In this document: positions 45,380 to 56,012 of the stretch, piece by piece
Position numbering within the stretch: position 1 is the first letter of the stretch
Layout: each line of letters starts with the position of its first letter
Assembly: GCF_028583425.1 (NCBI RefSeq)
Contig: NC_072791.1
Location: forward strand, 43,035,368 to 43,099,367
Direction of reading: 5' to 3'
Length of the DNA: 64,000 bases
Origin: Eublepharis macularius
Taxonomy: Eukaryota > Chordata > Lepidosauria > Squamata > Eublepharidae
Program-made: the position numbers and the translations under genes
The notes under the pieces: model-generated
Told to the model about the DNA's origin: nothing
Databases searched by the model: none
What the model saw: the letters and a program-made list of their open reading frames with translations, nothing else

Positions 45380-47352
45380 TTTGAAGCAACTGATACATTG
45401 TGGGGACCTTGGGGGACTGTAGAGCATCAGTACTTTCTTGTGAAGGCTGGTCCATCCACTGTTAGGAAGGCAACATTCTCCTTTGGTGCCAATATTTCCA
45501 GATCAATCATTTGACATCCTTGTCTTATTGGGGAGAAGGCAGGAGAATCTCCACCCTTAGTCTCCTCTCACATCCTTCCTCTTTCTTTCAGGTAGCAGTG
45601 ATTAGGGGCATATTGGTTGTCCCTTATGCTTAATGCAATTTAAAGCTTCCTCCTTCCACTGCTCTTTTACCAATCCCTTCTCCTCAGCCTTTTCCATTCC
45701 ATTTTTTCCCCAGTGGACATCCCACAATCCACCCAACCTGAGACAGAAGAGAGAAGGAACAAAGCCACTTCCTTCACGCTCCAGTAAATAAAGAGTTCTA
45801 TAGGACGAAGGACAACCAGACTAATTCTTTGTGCCTGGTTTGAACAACAGCAAGGTTGTGAGGACAAGCTGGAGAAGGAAGAATTATTTTGCAGCCCTGA
45901 GCTCCTTGGAGGAAAAAGATACAAATATAAATGTATTCTTGTATATTAGTATTCAAGGGGCAAAGATGTTTAGTTCCTAGGCATGTGCAAGAATCCTACC
46001 TGCCATTTCTAAGTGTAGCATTTTATTTGTATCAATAGAAGAGAATAGCAACCATTTATGAATATCAGAAAAGGTAAAAAGGATGCACACAGGATCCAAC
46101 CCCAAATTTAAAAATGCAAAAAATAGCATAAAGGGCAACTTTTCACTCCTTTCAACTGAGCGGCAGAATTTTTCATAGCATTCAAAGGGTGCCACTAACG
46201 CTGCCCCATGTTACTCCACTACTTCATCTGCATATCCCCATTCTGGATTCTGTTTCTTTTTTATGCTAGAATGTGATGGAATCTTGGACCTTTTTTGATG
46301 GAAAGTTGAGAACTGACTGAGATGGACGGTGGATGGGTGGTAATCTTTTGAACGGGATCATGTGTGGCTGTTGTAGTTCTATTGTATGAGGTGCCAAAAA
46401 CAAATTAAATTTAACCAATAATGTTTGGCTCAGTTTTGCAAGGGGTAGCATGAACTCCCCTCCCTCTCTCCAGTCAGCTCTAGAATCTGTAATAAGTTTC
46501 ATTTCGAGCAGGATTTGCAAGCCTGTTTTATGTCCCTGACTGCAGCTGGTTTTTATGCTGTTGGGCCAGCAGAGGGAGTCGATGGAGACCCAAGGAATGA
46601 ACAATTGAAATAAAATTGCATTTCTCTTGAAACTTCACTCTTGGAAGAGAAGGCTTTGTTTTGCAAATGACAGATATACAGACAGAAGCTCTTCTAAGCA
46701 AGAAGAGATCCCTCCAAAATATGGAATACAGAAGCTTAAACGGTTAATCTTGAGCAGGCAATTCCGGAGTCTGAAAAAGAGACAAAATTATTAAGGAGCC
46801 TTTTTAGAAAGCTGACCAGCTGTAAGCTGCCTTTTCACAGTACAGAAGGTTAAGTCCCTTGTCTTGTGTCTCCCATCATCACAAAAGGGGGGAAACAGCT
46901 TAGCTAGTGAGATTGTTAAGGAGTTGTGTTTCTAGCTAACATACTAATTAAAGCAATGTGGGAATTTGATGATAAAGACTCTGAGGTAAAACTGAAGCCT
47001 GTTAGAAACAAAATGATCACCAATTCACACAGCCAAATTGTTATGTACAGAATGTAGGCTAGGTGCATTCATTCAGAGGCAACACTTGTTGATGCTCCAT
47101 AGAGGGAAGGGTAATACTTTCTAAGGCCACACATGTGATCATTGTGGTAGAGCATAATGATAATTTAGTTAAACCTAAAAAAAACTCTTACATTCAAACC
47201 TTGCCAATTTTACATTCAGGAGAAGAAAGAGGTAAAGAAAATGGAGTGGGGGGACAGGAGAGCAGGTGGAACAGAAAAGCATGAAGTTGGAGGTCATATC
47301 GTAGCCCACTCCTCCATGCCAATGTCATAAATGCATTTATCACATGAACAAA
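45380..47352. other. No recognisable feature
   Basis: Intergenic sequence beyond the ADCK1 3' end. No repeats or coding similarity that I can support. Confidence 0.5.
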
Positions 47353-47548
47353 CATGAAGCTTCCTTATATCGAATCAGACCTTTGGTCCATCAAGGGCAG
47401 TATTGTCTCCTCAGGCTGGCAGAAGCTCTCCAGGGTTTCAGGTCTTTCCCATCGCCTACTGCCTGGTCCTTCTAACCGGAGATGCCGGGGACTGAATCCG
47501 GGGCCTTCTGCATGCAAAGCAGAGGCTCTTCCACTGAGCCACTGAGGG
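47353..47548 (-). mobile_element. tRNA-derived SINE
   Basis: Reverse of the 28762 family: 'tgaagcttccttatatcgaa', 'cagacctttggtccatcaag', 'ggagatgccggggactgaat' (box B complement), 'tgcatgcaaagcagaggctc' and 'ccactgagccactgaggg' (box A region). Well preserved. Confidence 0.75.
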
Positions 47549-47931
47549 AATTTCAGTTCACACTGGAACACATTTCACTGCTATTGTGCCCAGAGCTAAA
47601 CGAATGTGATCAACAAGAATTTGGGGGGGAAGAACAGAACAACAGTGGAGAAAACACAGGAGTCTGGTGGTTTAGGAGGAATGTTGTCTGCATTCTCTGC
47701 AGTAAATCAGTGAGCAAATAGCATAAATAATGGGGAGGGGGAGACTAATGTCTAAGCACCCACAGTACAAACCACTTCTTTGAACTCATTTGATTCAGCA
47801 ACAGTGATGAAGGGGCAGAACCATCACATGTGGAGGTGCTTGACAACAGCAAGTGACATGTTACTCTCAGGGCAAAAGAATGCCAAACACAAATATGTGT
47901 ACTTTTATCCTCCTATTGGAGGATTCCTTTC

Positions 47932-47937
47932 TTTATT
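47932..47937 (-). promoter_or_regulatory. Possible poly(A) signal of ADCK1
   Basis: AATAAA on the minus strand, the first such hexamer below the ADCK1 stop codon, giving a 3' UTR of about 740 nt. A (TATT)-rich context is the only support. Confidence 0.3.
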
Positions 47938-48059
47938 TACACTTGCAACACAGATACATGACCAGCACACTCTTAGGAATGAATTCAGAGACAATAATAA
48001 TATGTTGCCATTTAGCAGTGCTTTCTCTCTGGCTGCTTCAAAGACAGGCTGGCAGTGCT

Positions 48060-48200
48060 ATCTCCATTCTATAATCAGGCAATTAAGGCCAAGAAGATGC
48101 AAATGGTTTGCCCAAAGCCCCACAATCATTCAGTGGCAGAAGTGGAGGAGAAGGCAGAGGTCCTCACATCCAGCTCTGATTTCACAGCCTATAACTCAGC
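48060..48200 (-). repeat. Ancient MIR-type SINE in the presumed ADCK1 3' UTR
   Basis: 'attctataatcaggcaatta', 'gcaaatggtttgcccaaagc' and 'attcagtggcagaagtggag' are the reverse of the MIR CORE ('..gggcaaaccattt..'). No pol III boxes remain. Confidence 0.5.
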
Positions 48201-48681
48201 AGACAACAGATTGCCTTCCAGTCCACTGTCCACTCGACTGCCACTTGGTTACAGAACATCTTAGTGGAAATAGGGATTCGTGCAGGGATTCTGCAATTCC
48301 CACTGGAGAAACCAATATATTATTAAGGAACTCATCTGTGAGGATTTTTAAGATGTATTATGGATTTCTGTATGGACCTATAAAAATGTACCAGCAACTC
48401 CCCCAAAATGTGAGAGACTTCAAGCTCCCTTACCCAGGCTACCTCTTCCATGAACTATGAAACTGGAAACCAGGATTTCTGGCGCCCGCTGAACTCTAGC
48501 AGCTGCCTTGCACTTTTCTCCCCATTTCCATGCCAGAGATAGCACGACTGAGAAAGACAACAAGAGACAGCACCATGTTATGTTTTACAAGAAAACTCCA
48601 GTGGAATAAATAAGGACAGATGGCTACAGTTGGGAAAGTCAAAGAAACAATGGCCGAGGCTTCTCCCATCAGTTCGTCTCA

Positions 48682-48850
48682 CTATGAACAATGGTGCATC
48701 CAGCTAAGGAAAGCACTGACCCAGTTCCCCAGCTGGGAGCCCTTCAGCCGCAGGAAGAGTTCGTACAAGCTGATCTGCCACAGGCCCAGGGCTTCAGAGA
48801 GGGATATTTGTGCCTTTCTGTAGAGGGAATCAGTCTTGCTCCTCTGATAC
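48682..48850 (-). CDS. ADCK1: ADCK1 terminal coding exon
   Basis: This exon encodes the last 55 residues and the stop (TAG at 48684-48682). The acceptor is 'ctcttacccag' just above 48850. One base (G) completes the codon begun by the preceding exon. The readable segment is 'SLYRKAQISLSEALGLWQIS', then 'LYELFLRLKGSQLG' and a hydrophobic end 'WVSAFLSWMHHC'. This matches the spacing and character of the vertebrate ADCK1 C-terminus (FRRTQISFSEAFNLWQ...LILRVKGLKL in human, from memory). It lies outside the kinase core. The C-terminal ten residues diverge most. Confidence 0.88.
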
Positions 48851-49019
48851 CTGGGTAAGAGACAGGAAGGAACACAATGAATCAACTAGGCCGCAGGAGG
48901 CCCGTGCAAGAACACTTTCTGGAAACGTTTTCATTAATCTGGTCTGGGCAGAACACAAAACACCAGTGTCAGTTGGCTTACACTCTGCCTCCTTACATAT
49001 GGATCTAAAAGGTTTCCTT

Positions 49020-49228
49020 TAATGTTGGCAGTTCTGGATTGGAAAATTCCTGAAGATTCGAGGGTGTAATATAGGAAGGGCGGGGTTTGGGGACTTCACT
49101 GGGGTATAATGTCATAGAACTTGTGCTCCAAAACAGGCATTTTCTCCAAGGGAACTGATCTCTGTAGTCTGGAGATTAGCCATAATTCCAGGAGATCTCC
49201 AGGCCCCAACTGGAGGTTGGCAACTATT
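49020..49228. mobile_element. hAT-like MITE (gttgcc family)
   Basis: It starts TAATGTTGGCAGTTCTGG and ends GGAGGTTGGCAACTATT. The flanks GTTTCCTT (49012-49019) and GTTTGCTT (49229-49236) agree at 7 of 8. Internal blocks are 'cggggtttggggacttcact', 'aggcattttctccaaggga', 'ctgtagtctggagattagcc' and 'ggagatctccaggcccc'. It is the best-preserved family member here and supports a hAT origin for the family. Confidence 0.7.
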
Positions 49229-49427
49229 GTTTGCTTTTACTCCAGCTGCTCCTTCCTTCCCTCCCTGCCTCTCAAGCAGCCCCTGGGCTGGATCTCACAA
49301 CACAGAGATGCAAGGATCATGGATCTTTCCCATATTCCTCTCCTGCTAACAATCCTTTCTAAATCCAAGAGAGTTTATTCCTGGGGCCATGGACATGAGC
49401 TGAGGAACTGCCACATGGGTCAGGAGG

Positions 49428-49668
49428 TTCATTTATGTATTTACTTAATTTGTACCCTGCCTTTCTCCCCACTAGGGGCCCAAGGCAACTTACACTGTTC
49501 TCCTCCTCTCTTCCATTTTATCTCCCAACCCTGTGCAGTAGGTTAGGCTGAGCATGTGTGACCCCAGTGAAGGTCACCCAGTGAGCTTCCATGGCAGAAT
49601 GGGGATTTCAAGCTGGGTTTCCCAGATCCCAGTCCAACACTCTAACCACTACACATGTTGGCTCTCAG
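49428..49668 (-). mobile_element. CORE-SINE in ADCK1 intron
   Basis: Reverse orientation: (TTTA)-like start, 'gccttt ctccccactagggg', 'gtgcagtaggttaggctgag', 'gaaggtcacccagtgagctt', 'ttccatggcagaatggggat', 'cccagatcccagtccaacac' and 'ctctaaccactacacatgtt'. Full length. Confidence 0.75.
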
Positions 49669-50211
49669 TGAGGAAGAGGAAGGCGCAAAATCACTCCCTT
49701 CTCCTCCTATCAGCAGAACTATCAGTCTATCCAGATCCTTAAACCCAGCAAATAAACTTCCCCAGGAAGAGAGGGAATTGAGGGAAATGTGGGGAAGATC
49801 TGCAGCCTCCAGCATCTTCTTATGCTTGTAGATCGTGGGATTCAACCTTGTTTCCTCCATGCTTTACACAAGCGTAAATCTAACGAGCACAACAGCAAGG
49901 GAAGAAGGAAAAGGAACACATTTTCCTCCCTTGCCTATAATTCCCTTCTGCCCTTCCTTTAGTGGGGAAAAGCAATCTCTGCCTGTAAGTCTACTCCTCG
50001 CTATAATTCACTCCAATCAGATTTCAGGGAATTGAGCACTGGGGGGAGGAGGTTAAATATTTCGTGGCACTGCTTCTAGATTATCCCAGGCAAGAACATA
50101 CATGTTGCGTGTTCTATGACATGAACCTTTGCAGAATGTCAGGAAAGAGGAATTGTCCAGTTAAGAGCAGAGAGAGCAGTCAGGGATCCTGAGACAAGCT
50201 GAATTACTCAC

Positions 50212-50405
50212 ATGGAGTCAGCTCGGATGCAGCAGCGGGACATGTTGAGAAAGGAGCTGGCACTGGCTCGTGTTTGCAGAGCCGACTCAATTCCCCTCAG
50301 TAAATCGTTGGTCTTCAGTAGCAGCAACATCTGGCGAGGGATATTGTTGAGAAGTGTGTTGATCTGAGGTAGGTAAGCAGCAGCATTGGTCCGAATTTCC
50401 ACATC
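50212..50405 (-). CDS. ADCK1: ADCK1 internal coding exon (penultimate)
   Basis: 194 bp, entering in phase 0 and leaving two bases (AT) for the next exon. The acceptor is 'tttcttaccag' above 50405; the donor is GTGAGT at 50211-50206. It encodes 'DVEIRTNAAAYLPQINTLLN', then 'IPRQMLLLLKTNDLLRGIE' and 'TRASASSFLNMSRCCIRA'. The 'LLKTNDLLR' block, with the 'RASASSFLNMSRCC' stretch, is strongly conserved in vertebrate ADCK1 and related ABC1 kinases (C-terminal lobe). No stops or shifts. Confidence 0.93.
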
Positions 50406-50469
50406 CTGGTAAGAAATGGTAGAAGACGGGGATGAGAGGGACTTAAACTGGCCCTACTGACACCAACCG

Positions 50470-50640
50470 TATCCACTTGGCATGCAGAATGCCCTAAGTT
50501 CAGCCCCTGGCATCTCCAGTTAGAAGAATCAGCAGGTGGCTTCAATGACCTACCTGAGACCCTGGAGAGTTGCTGCCATGATCAGAGTAGACCTTGACAG
50601 AACAATGGTCTGACTCAGTATAAGGCAGCTTCATGGGTCT
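50470..50640 (+). mobile_element. tRNA-derived SINE in ADCK1 intron
   Basis: 'ggcatgcagaatgccctaag', box-B-like 'agttcagccc', 'ggcatctccagttagaag', 'gagaccctggagagttgctg', 'gtctgactcagtataaggca' and 'gcttcatggg'; same family as 28762, antisense to ADCK1. Confidence 0.7.
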
Positions 50641-51060
50641 CTTTAAACCCCACGCTTTTTGTGACAGCATAATCCCTTAGTTCTCCACCCATGCTGAGCC
50701 TAAGAACATGAAACTAGAATAAAAGATATACTTCCCTGGTATATCTCTCCCTCCCCTCTCTTGCCTTTAGTTTTAGATGATAAACTCCATGGGGAAGGTG
50801 CCTACCATCTTATATTCTGCAAAGCAGAATGCACATATATGATCCCATATGAGCCAATAAATAATTGAGCCAGGGACTTTCCGCGTGGCCTTGCTCTGGC
50901 ATATCTAAGGGGCTGCCTCTCTCCCTATGTTCCACCACAGCAGCTTGAGTCATCTGAACAGGACCTTCTGCAGGTGCCACCTTGCACATGGGCAAAATCA
51001 CCATCATCTTTATTTATCATTAATGTGAAACTGCTGGATAAATGAGAACAAAAAATGTAC

Positions 51061-51258
51061 CTCTTTTGCTGTAACTGGCAATCGGTCGATGCCCCTGTTG
51101 ACGGATTCCCAAGACCTGGCAGTGAGCATGCAAGCAAAGAGGGGGTACAGATCACCGGCTCCCAATCTCTGGCTGTATTTTTTCACCCGCTTCATATCAG
51201 CTTTGATCAAGGCCTGCCAGAGTCGGCAGTAGTCCAAGCGGAAGCTGTCTGTCAGGGT
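51061..51258 (-). CDS. ADCK1: ADCK1 internal coding exon
   Basis: 198 bp (66 codons, phase 0 at both ends). The acceptor 'ctctcttaag' is above 51258 and the donor GTACAT follows 51061. It encodes 'TLTDSFRLDYCRLWQALIKA', 'DMKRVKKYSQRLGAGDLYPL', 'FACMLTARSWESVNRGI' and 'PVTAKE'. In human ADCK1 (from memory) the corresponding segment follows the LLDHGLYQ motif directly, with the same 'RLGAGDLYPLFACMLTARSW' core. This is C-lobe helical sequence of the ABC1 kinase fold. Confidence 0.95.
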
Positions 51259-51944
51259 CTTAAGAGAGCAGAGCAATTTTTAAGGGGGGGGGATCAATCA
51301 GAGATGCAAGACCCAGCAAAACACTTTCAAATAATATTACTGATTAGTTGTTGTAGCCGTCGACAAAATATTACTGATATTCAAAGATTAAGGTACTGGA
51401 TTCCATGGAAAGATGGCTGGAGTTAGGTATCAGTGTATAGATCTGGCATTGCCTTTTTAATTCATGAAGGGGGTGACTGGACTCCAGTTTCACACACCTG
51501 GGAATGAGCATTTGCCTTGGATGGGGTCCATACCCCCCCACCCCCAGTTGGCTGTCTTGTGTTTTATAGCATTTAATGTGAATTGTCAAATGCCATCGTT
51601 CTTACCAAAGGTCTGGGATAGCCTCAACAGACTTACTCACTCATTCGGTTCAGATTATACTGCCCCCTAAGGAGCTGGTCAGGTGAGTTTCCTGGCTACT
51701 CTTCTTAGTGAACATCAATTCTCTTCTTTTACCAACACCCCAGCCCTTGCCCACTGAAATCTGTATCCCTTCATCATTATGCTCTCTGTCTTCCATTCAT
51801 CTTTTCTTGTTTCTGAGCAGACACAGAAATATTGCCAGAAAACAAAGAACCCCACCACTGGGTACGGTAAGTTGCTGTTAGCTTATAGTTGTTTGCTGGT
51901 GTGACTGGCCATAACCCTGCCAGCTCCGACAGCTCTCTGCATAC

Positions 51945-52094
51945 CTGATAAAGCCCATGGTCCAAAAGTATAATATGGGTCTTGCATGTGGTTGGGCACT
52001 TCCTCACCAACACGTTGCCAGGATGAGGGTCACAATGTACAAAGCCATTCACAAAGATCATTTCACTGTACAGTTTCCCCAGATTGCGAGAAAG
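51945..52094 (-). CDS. ADCK1: ADCK1 catalytic-loop exon
   Basis: 150 bp (50 codons, phase 0 at both ends). The acceptor 'tttctccactcag' is above 52094; the donor is CAG|GTATGC at 51945/51944. It encodes 'LSRNLGKLYSEMIFVNGFVH', then 'CDPHPGNVLVRK', and ends 'IILLDHGLYQ'. 'HCDPHPGN' is the ABC1/UbiB catalytic-loop signature (catalytic Asp, metal-binding Asn), and 'LLDHG' is the DFG equivalent. ADCK1 is a nuclear-encoded mitochondrial atypical kinase-like protein, reported to act in mitochondrial inner-membrane organisation; the substrate is not settled. Upstream exons must lie above 52.1 kb and I do not see them before 64 kb. Confidence 0.96.
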
Positions 52095-52193
52095 CTGAGT
52101 GGAGAAAAGAAGGAGGCATATATGAGGCACGGCCCTGACCATGAAGCTAATTTGTCAGGGAAGAGTAGGCCTGGGAAGAAAGGGGTCGCCTAG

Positions 52194-52400
52194 TGGCAGA
52201 GTCGCCCTGCCTAGGCAATCCTGATCTCGTCCGATCTTGAAAGCTAAGCAGGGTTGCCTTTGGTTAGTACTTGGATGGGAGACCTCCACAGAAGACCAGG
52301 GTTGCAGAGGTGGGCAATGGCAAACCAAGTCTGTTGGTCTCTTGCCTTGAAAACTCCAGCAGGGGTAACCATAAGTTGGCTACGACTTGGCTACCAAGTT
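52194..52400 (+). mobile_element. 5S rRNA-derived SINE in ADCK1 intron
   Basis: The head follows 5S rRNA: 'cctgatctcgtccgatctt', internal-promoter box A-like 'aagctaagcagggtt', 'ggttagtacttggatggga' (box C region) and 'gagacctcc'. The body 'gcaatggcaaaccaagtctg' and the tail 'taaccataagttggctacga' are not 5S. The tail resembles the GTCGCCATAAGTCGG-type ends that link such SINEs to BovB-like LINEs (inference). It lies antisense to ADCK1. Confidence 0.75.
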
Positions 52401-55119
52401 GGCTACCACCACCGCTGGCCTTGTCAGCAGATGACAACATGTGCCTTACAATTCCAACTGCTCCAGAAACAAATGAGAGAGTATCTACCCAAATATTCTA
52501 ATGTGAGTATGGTATGCTTTAGTCAAATAGAACAGGTGTGATGGATCATTTGTCTGTGTAGAGCTGGAGGTAGCCAGGAGAAGGGTACAGGCTTGAGGCA
52601 AAGTTGGAAGTATTTCCTATACTATACTGAATAAAGTATAATACAGAGATTCGGAAGGATGAGAAATGTGCACCTTTTCCAACCAGCAAAAAAATTAATG
52701 GGGAGCTGAGTTTGGAAGGGGATCTCTTGGGGAAAGCACAAGAGAAATGTCGATCTGAGGCCTATTTTGCAAATCACACAGAGATAAATCTGAGCTTACC
52801 ACAAAGTGCAGCCAACCCCAGCTCCTTAAGGAAGAATACCTTTATAACATACATGTTTGAAAACAGCTACTTTTGCTTTCACGGTTTATACTTTTAGACA
52901 CATACATAGTTCCTTAGGAATAGCCTTTAAAAAGTAACATGAGAAATGACCCCTTGTGGAAGATAAAGGAAGTTTGTCTGGCAGCATATGTCCTGGTGAG
53001 AGACATCAATCCAGAGAAGAAACAGGCTTTATCCACAAATGATACAAGAAGGCTACTTTGTCTCGAACACAGAGTGAATATAATCCACACAGCATGTAAT
53101 CAGGAAACAGACATGTTAAAAAATAGTCTCAAACCTATGCTCATTTAGACAATAGGCTTGCAGGCACAAGCTTTTACATTCTTGTAAATGGCCATAGTCT
53201 AAAAGATGCACATTAGTGATTACAGATCTCTGTTTTGTCATGAAGAATTAGAGTGAAGTTACAAATTATAATAAACATGAATGTAAGGTTTCTGCCCCCA
53301 ACAGAAGTCCCATGAGTAAAACTTATCCATATACTGACTGCATAACGTTGTGTCTCTCCCTGCTGCCAATCTACATCATTGGCTGCCATTGATGGTATTG
53401 GGGAAAGACACAACAGGAAGGCATGTATGTGGAGGAGGAAGAGAGGGATAGAGCTACAGACAGCAGCCCTGTGTTTATAATAATCTGTAGTTCATCCTCA
53501 CAGCCTTCAAAATACCATCTTGGGAGGCACAGCTTTTCTCTCATTAGAAAACTGCGAGCCTCATACTTGTAAGAATACAGAAATGTGAATATCTGAACCT
53601 GCCTAAACTCTGGACTGATGTGATGTCATGAATGTGACACAGAAAATGCCTCCTGTGAAAGTGGCCACAGTGGTTTCATCTCTAGCGTACATGAGAATCT
53701 CACTGCCCCTTCCCTGCTCTTGCTCTGCCACTCTCCACCCCTCCTAGCTCGACTGGATGTTCATCTGATTTATGATGTCTGCAAAGATGAACCGACACCA
53801 TGAAGCTGTTTAAATCATCTTGTCACTGCCTCTGCTCCCCCTTTAGCAATCCCCCTCCCCGCTCCACAATCACCTCCTTATCAGCCGCACCATTTTATTA
53901 AAGTTAAAAACCTGCTTAGAGTCAGTAAGCAGCCCTGGAGCTTTGCATCTCTCTTTCACAATGGGGGCACGCTCACCCCTCCCTTATGCAACAAAACAGC
54001 CACATATGGGCGCGCACATACACAGCAGCCTCTGCCTGACAACCTCTTCCCCCAGCAAGACACAAACAGCCCCACAGCAGGCTGTCCAATAAGCAATTAA
54101 AAGACAATTATTATAAATGATCCTTGGCACATTTCCAAATGCACAGTATAAACAGCAAGCGATAAAACTGTATCAGGAATTGGGGAGGGGTGTTCTGTGC
54201 AGCTACCAGTAATAAGCCTTCTGCTTGCCCAACAGATCTGCAAGGAGGGTAGATTCCAGAAGAAGTCAGAAAGATCCCCTAACCAAGCAAGCACAGGCAT
54301 GCAGCCTCCCCACTTCACACAAGTGGAAGGTGTTACAATCAGAAACATTATTAATTTGGCACATTATTTTCATCACTATGGGAGCCAAACTGCAAACTGC
54401 TGAAATTTTCTTCTTTATTGTTTTTTTAAATTTAAAATTTAACAAAACTTTAATCTGTAATGCTTTCCCACCCACATAGCTCTGTGTCCAGATTGGAAGA
54501 TAACATACAGACACACACAAGAAGGAGGGAAAGAGAGTACGATAAGCCATGAATGATGATCATATTTCCAAGAATGCAGACCATATGTTGACAATATTGT
54601 TTATGAAACTGCTTCCCACAAATGTGAAAAAAATTGACCCCGCTTTCAAAAATCTCGATAGAGTCAGAGTTGGAAAGAAACCAGTGGTTCAGTCCTGTAG
54701 CTTTTAAATATAATGTAAGAAAACGCTGCTGTTCATTGAAAACTTGCTCCCTCAATGAAAAGACCTCTGATGGATAAGCTCAGAAAGAAGCTTGCCCTCT
54801 TCTCACATACAATTACTGATCTGTAATGGAGAGTCTTAGGTGTGTTCTTCTATGTCACTCTCTCTGTTCACACCAAATAATGGAAAGGCCCAACAAGCAC
54901 AGGCAAAGAATCAGATACATTTTGGGCACCCTAGAACATGCCCCAGAATCCTCTGAAACACACTGGAATTCCATGGCAGACATTCTGTGGCAGAGTAACT
55001 TGTGTTCTGTCACTGTCATTTCACTTCCTATCCTGTCATCATTACCAGTTCATCAATGGCTACCTGCCATGTTTACTGAAGGGAGCCTCCATATCCAGAA
55101 GCAGCAAATCTCTGAATAC
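52401..55119. other. Presumed ADCK1 intron, no recognisable feature
   Basis: I looked for upstream ADCK1 exons on the minus strand (segments such as HFDFLKVP or MEFVDGG) and found none. No repeat borders are clear. Confidence 0.5.
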
Positions 55120-55350
55120 CAAGGTTGGGAGGCAGCATCAGGGGAGGGCCTTAGCCTCTGAGCCCCGTTTGCTTTCCAGGGCAATTAGTTGGCTGCTGTG
55201 CAAAACAGGAAGCCGGACTACAGGGACCACTGGTCTGATCCAACAGGCTATTATTATTATTGTTGTTCTTGGTATTGGGATTATTACCGTTAACGTCATT
55301 TACAGCCCACCTTTCTCACCAAGAAACAAGGTAGACTACAAAATGTCTTT
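55120..55350. repeat. CR1 3' tail (+) followed by L2-like tail (-)
   Basis: 55120-55250 has 'ctgaataccaaggttggg', 'gttggctgctgtgcaaaaca' and 'actggtctgatccaacaggc' on the plus strand. 55250-55350 has a (TAT/GTT)n tract and 'tttacagcccacctttctca', the reverse of an L2-like tail. Confidence 0.55.
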
Positions 55351-55784
55351 AACAAACAAAACAATGCAGTGGGAGAGGGTTGAAAAGCTGGGAAGCCTTT
55401 GAGAACAGAAGACAAGAAGCAGCAACGAAGGATGGGAATCAAAGGCAGAGAGAAAAGGGCCAAGAAGCGCTGAGTGAGCAAGGCCTGATTTGCAGGCAGC
55501 AGGGGGCAGAAAGAACGTTCAGGTCTGACCCTCCCCACTCTACACAGAAAACTCAGAGCTAGTCAAGGTCTGAGATAGCCCTGAGGGTCCAGGCAGCATC
55601 AGGAAAGTTCTGCTTCTTCACTGGCTTTCTCATAATGGCCGATTGGCCAGCGTTGAAACCTCTGTGGGACTGGAAGTTGAGTCTCTTGGGCTACAGCGCT
55701 AATGTGCTGAGTCACTGAGCTAACGCAAGGGGACAACAATGTAAATGTGAGCAGGAGTTAAGAGCTGCATCCAAGGTTGGATTT
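55351..55784. other. No recognisable feature
   Basis: Unassigned, purine-rich on the plus strand near 55400-55470. Confidence 0.45.
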
Positions 55785-56012
55785 CCCCATTTATTTGTTC
55801 GGTTGTACCCTGTTCTCCCGAATGGAAACCCACAGCAGCTTACAACATTCTCCCCTCCTCCATTTTAGCTTCACAACAACAGCCCTGTGATGTATGCTAG
55901 GTTGAGAGAGAGAGATTGGCCCGAGGTCACCCAAGAAGTTTCCATGTTAGAGTGGAGATACGAACCTGGGTCTCCCAGATCTTAGTCTGACACTCTAACC
56001 ACTATGCAATGC
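55785..56012 (-). mobile_element. CORE-SINE
   Basis: Reverse orientation: 'catttatttgttcggttgta', 'cctgttctcccgaatggaaa', 'gatgtatgctaggttgagag', 'ggcccgaggtcacccaagaa', 'cgaacctgggtctcccagat' and 'gacactctaaccactatgc'. Confidence 0.72.

Larger units (their letters stand above)
48851..50211 (-). other. ADCK1: ADCK1 intron between the last two coding exons
   Basis: Bounded by GT (50211-50210) and AG (48852-48851) on the minus strand. It holds a hAT-like MITE at 49020-49228 and a SINE at 49428-49668; otherwise nothing is recognisable. Confidence 0.8.

Noticed and set aside
45080..45455. Minus-strand frames with repeating FIHSFIHS residues
   Set aside because: Direct translation of the (TGAA)n microsatellite.
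47780..48460. 226-residue plus-strand open frame next to ADCK1
   Set aside because: It lies antisense to the presumed ADCK1 3' UTR and crosses an ancient MIR fragment. The translation shows no domain and an erratic composition; a chance frame is likelier. RNA-seq on the plus strand would overturn this.
52200..52300. Possible 5S rRNA gene
   Set aside because: Only the internal promoter part matches; both ends diverge and a SINE tail follows.
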